From Flavobacteriales bacterium (GTDB taxonomy: Bacteria > Bacteroidota > Bacteroidia > Flavobacteriales_D > SKUL01): a stretch of 6,020 nt of DNA. Every line of letters begins with the position of its first letter. Positions within the stretch are counted from its first letter, which is position 1. A program made the translations under genes and the position numbers. Below are positions 5,619-6,020 of the stretch, piece after piece. The stretch is from positions 1 to 6,020 of the forward strand of contig SKUL01000293.1 of assembly GCA_007129985.1 (NCBI GenBank), read 5' to 3'. The notes below the pieces were generated by a model that made no database searches, had not been told where the DNA came from, and saw only the letters and a list, made by a program, of their open reading frames with translations.

Positions 5619-6020
5619 ATGAGCCAACTACAAGAATGCCGCGAAGTGGTACTGCAAAAACAGGAAGTTCTGAAAAACGCCAAAACAGTTCTGAAAAAGG
5701 AGTTTTTTGGTATTGACCGCGTCATAGACGACGTGGTGGACACCCTCAGTTCGTGGTACCTCTTTCCCTACATGCAGGAAAAACCGCTTATCATCAACCT
5801 CTGGGGACTCACAGGCGTGGGCAAGTCCTCGCTGGTGAAACGCCTGGTGCAATTGCTGGATTTCAACAAGTACTACTATCCCTTTGATTTGGGAGAAACC
5901 TCCTCGGCACATGATTCCATCAACGTAAGAACTGAACTCGAAAAAATGCATGAAAAGAAGAGCGGTTTCCCCTTTATCATCGCGTTTGATGAATTCCAGC
6001 ATGCGCGCACCATCAGTCAA
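5619..6020 (+). CDS. AAA-type P-loop ATPase, 5' part only
   Basis: An open frame starts at ATG 5619 and runs to the window edge (134 codons, no stop), so the gene is incomplete. After a helical N-terminal stretch (SQLQECREVVLQKQEVLKNAK) comes KKEFFGIDRVIDDVVDTLSSW (residues 26-46), resembling the lead-in of Clp/AAA modules. The Walker A is GLTGVGKS (63-70) with K69, and the Walker B is FIIAFDEFQ (119-127) with D124 and E125. It is therefore a predicted ATPase of the AAA/STAND-like P-loop class. Domains beyond the window would decide whether it is a chaperone, a helicase-like factor or a defence effector. It lies 61 bp after the WYL regulator on the same strand. The long reverse-strand frame opposite it is an antisense shadow. 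The leader is A-rich (AAAATTCAAAACAC) without a Shine-Dalgarno sequence. Confidence 0.85.
   Translation, partial: MSQLQECREVVLQKQEVLKNAKTVLKKEFFGIDRVIDDVVDTLSSWYLFPYMQEKPLIINLWGLTGVGKSSLVKRLVQLLDFNKYYYPFDLGETSSAHDSINVRTELEKMHEKKSGFPFIIAFDEFQHARTISQ

Noticed and set aside
5628..6020. A 130-codon reverse-strand open frame at the window end.
   Set aside because: The + strand carries Walker A and Walker B motifs in an uninterrupted frame from 5619; the reverse frame shows no family features.

Overview
The window looks like a chromosomal segment from a member of the Bacteroidota, possibly a marine or flavobacterial-type lineage. This is inference. It rests on the lack of Shine-Dalgarno sequences before every start that can be examined, A-rich leaders, a perfect Bacteroidota-type -7 box (TAnnTTTG) before the last gene, and the overall flavour of the proteins. 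No rRNA, tRNA, CRISPR array or insertion sequence was seen.

Left part (3-1843, + strand): a tight housekeeping operon of three genes. A 6-pyruvoyl/6-carboxytetrahydropterin synthase (QueD/PTPS family) overlaps folE (GTP cyclohydrolase I) by 4 bp, and a seven-helix Bax inhibitor-1/YccA-family membrane protein follows 2 bp later. A good intrinsic terminator closes the operon. The first two genes are consecutive enzymes: FolE makes 7,8-dihydroneopterin triphosphate and the PTPS/QueD homologue consumes it.

Middle part (1854-4303, - strand): accessory genes, lower in G+C for the ATPase and its surroundings. There is a class II (self-inhibited) Fic AMP-transferase with a C-terminal winged helix. 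It is preceded by two near-identical tandem dyads that look like an autoregulatory operator. Upstream of it on the same strand is a two-gene unit: a STAS-like/GHKL (RsbW-like) ATPase, then, 13 bp downstream, a small STAS-like protein of the DUF4325 type. This resembles a miniature partner-switching (kinase/anti-anti-sigma) pair with no recognisable sigma factor in view.

Right part (4655-6020, + strand): a WYL-domain transcriptional regulator, divergent from the ATPase across about 350 bp of non-coding DNA. It is followed after 61 bp by the start of an AAA-type P-loop ATPase that runs off the window. The gap between them holds a dyad and a -7 box, so the ATPase may have its own promoter, perhaps under the WYL protein. 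The two modules most worth following are the STAS-HATPase/DUF4325 pair and the WYL-AAA unit. Neither can be given a proven function from sequence alone.
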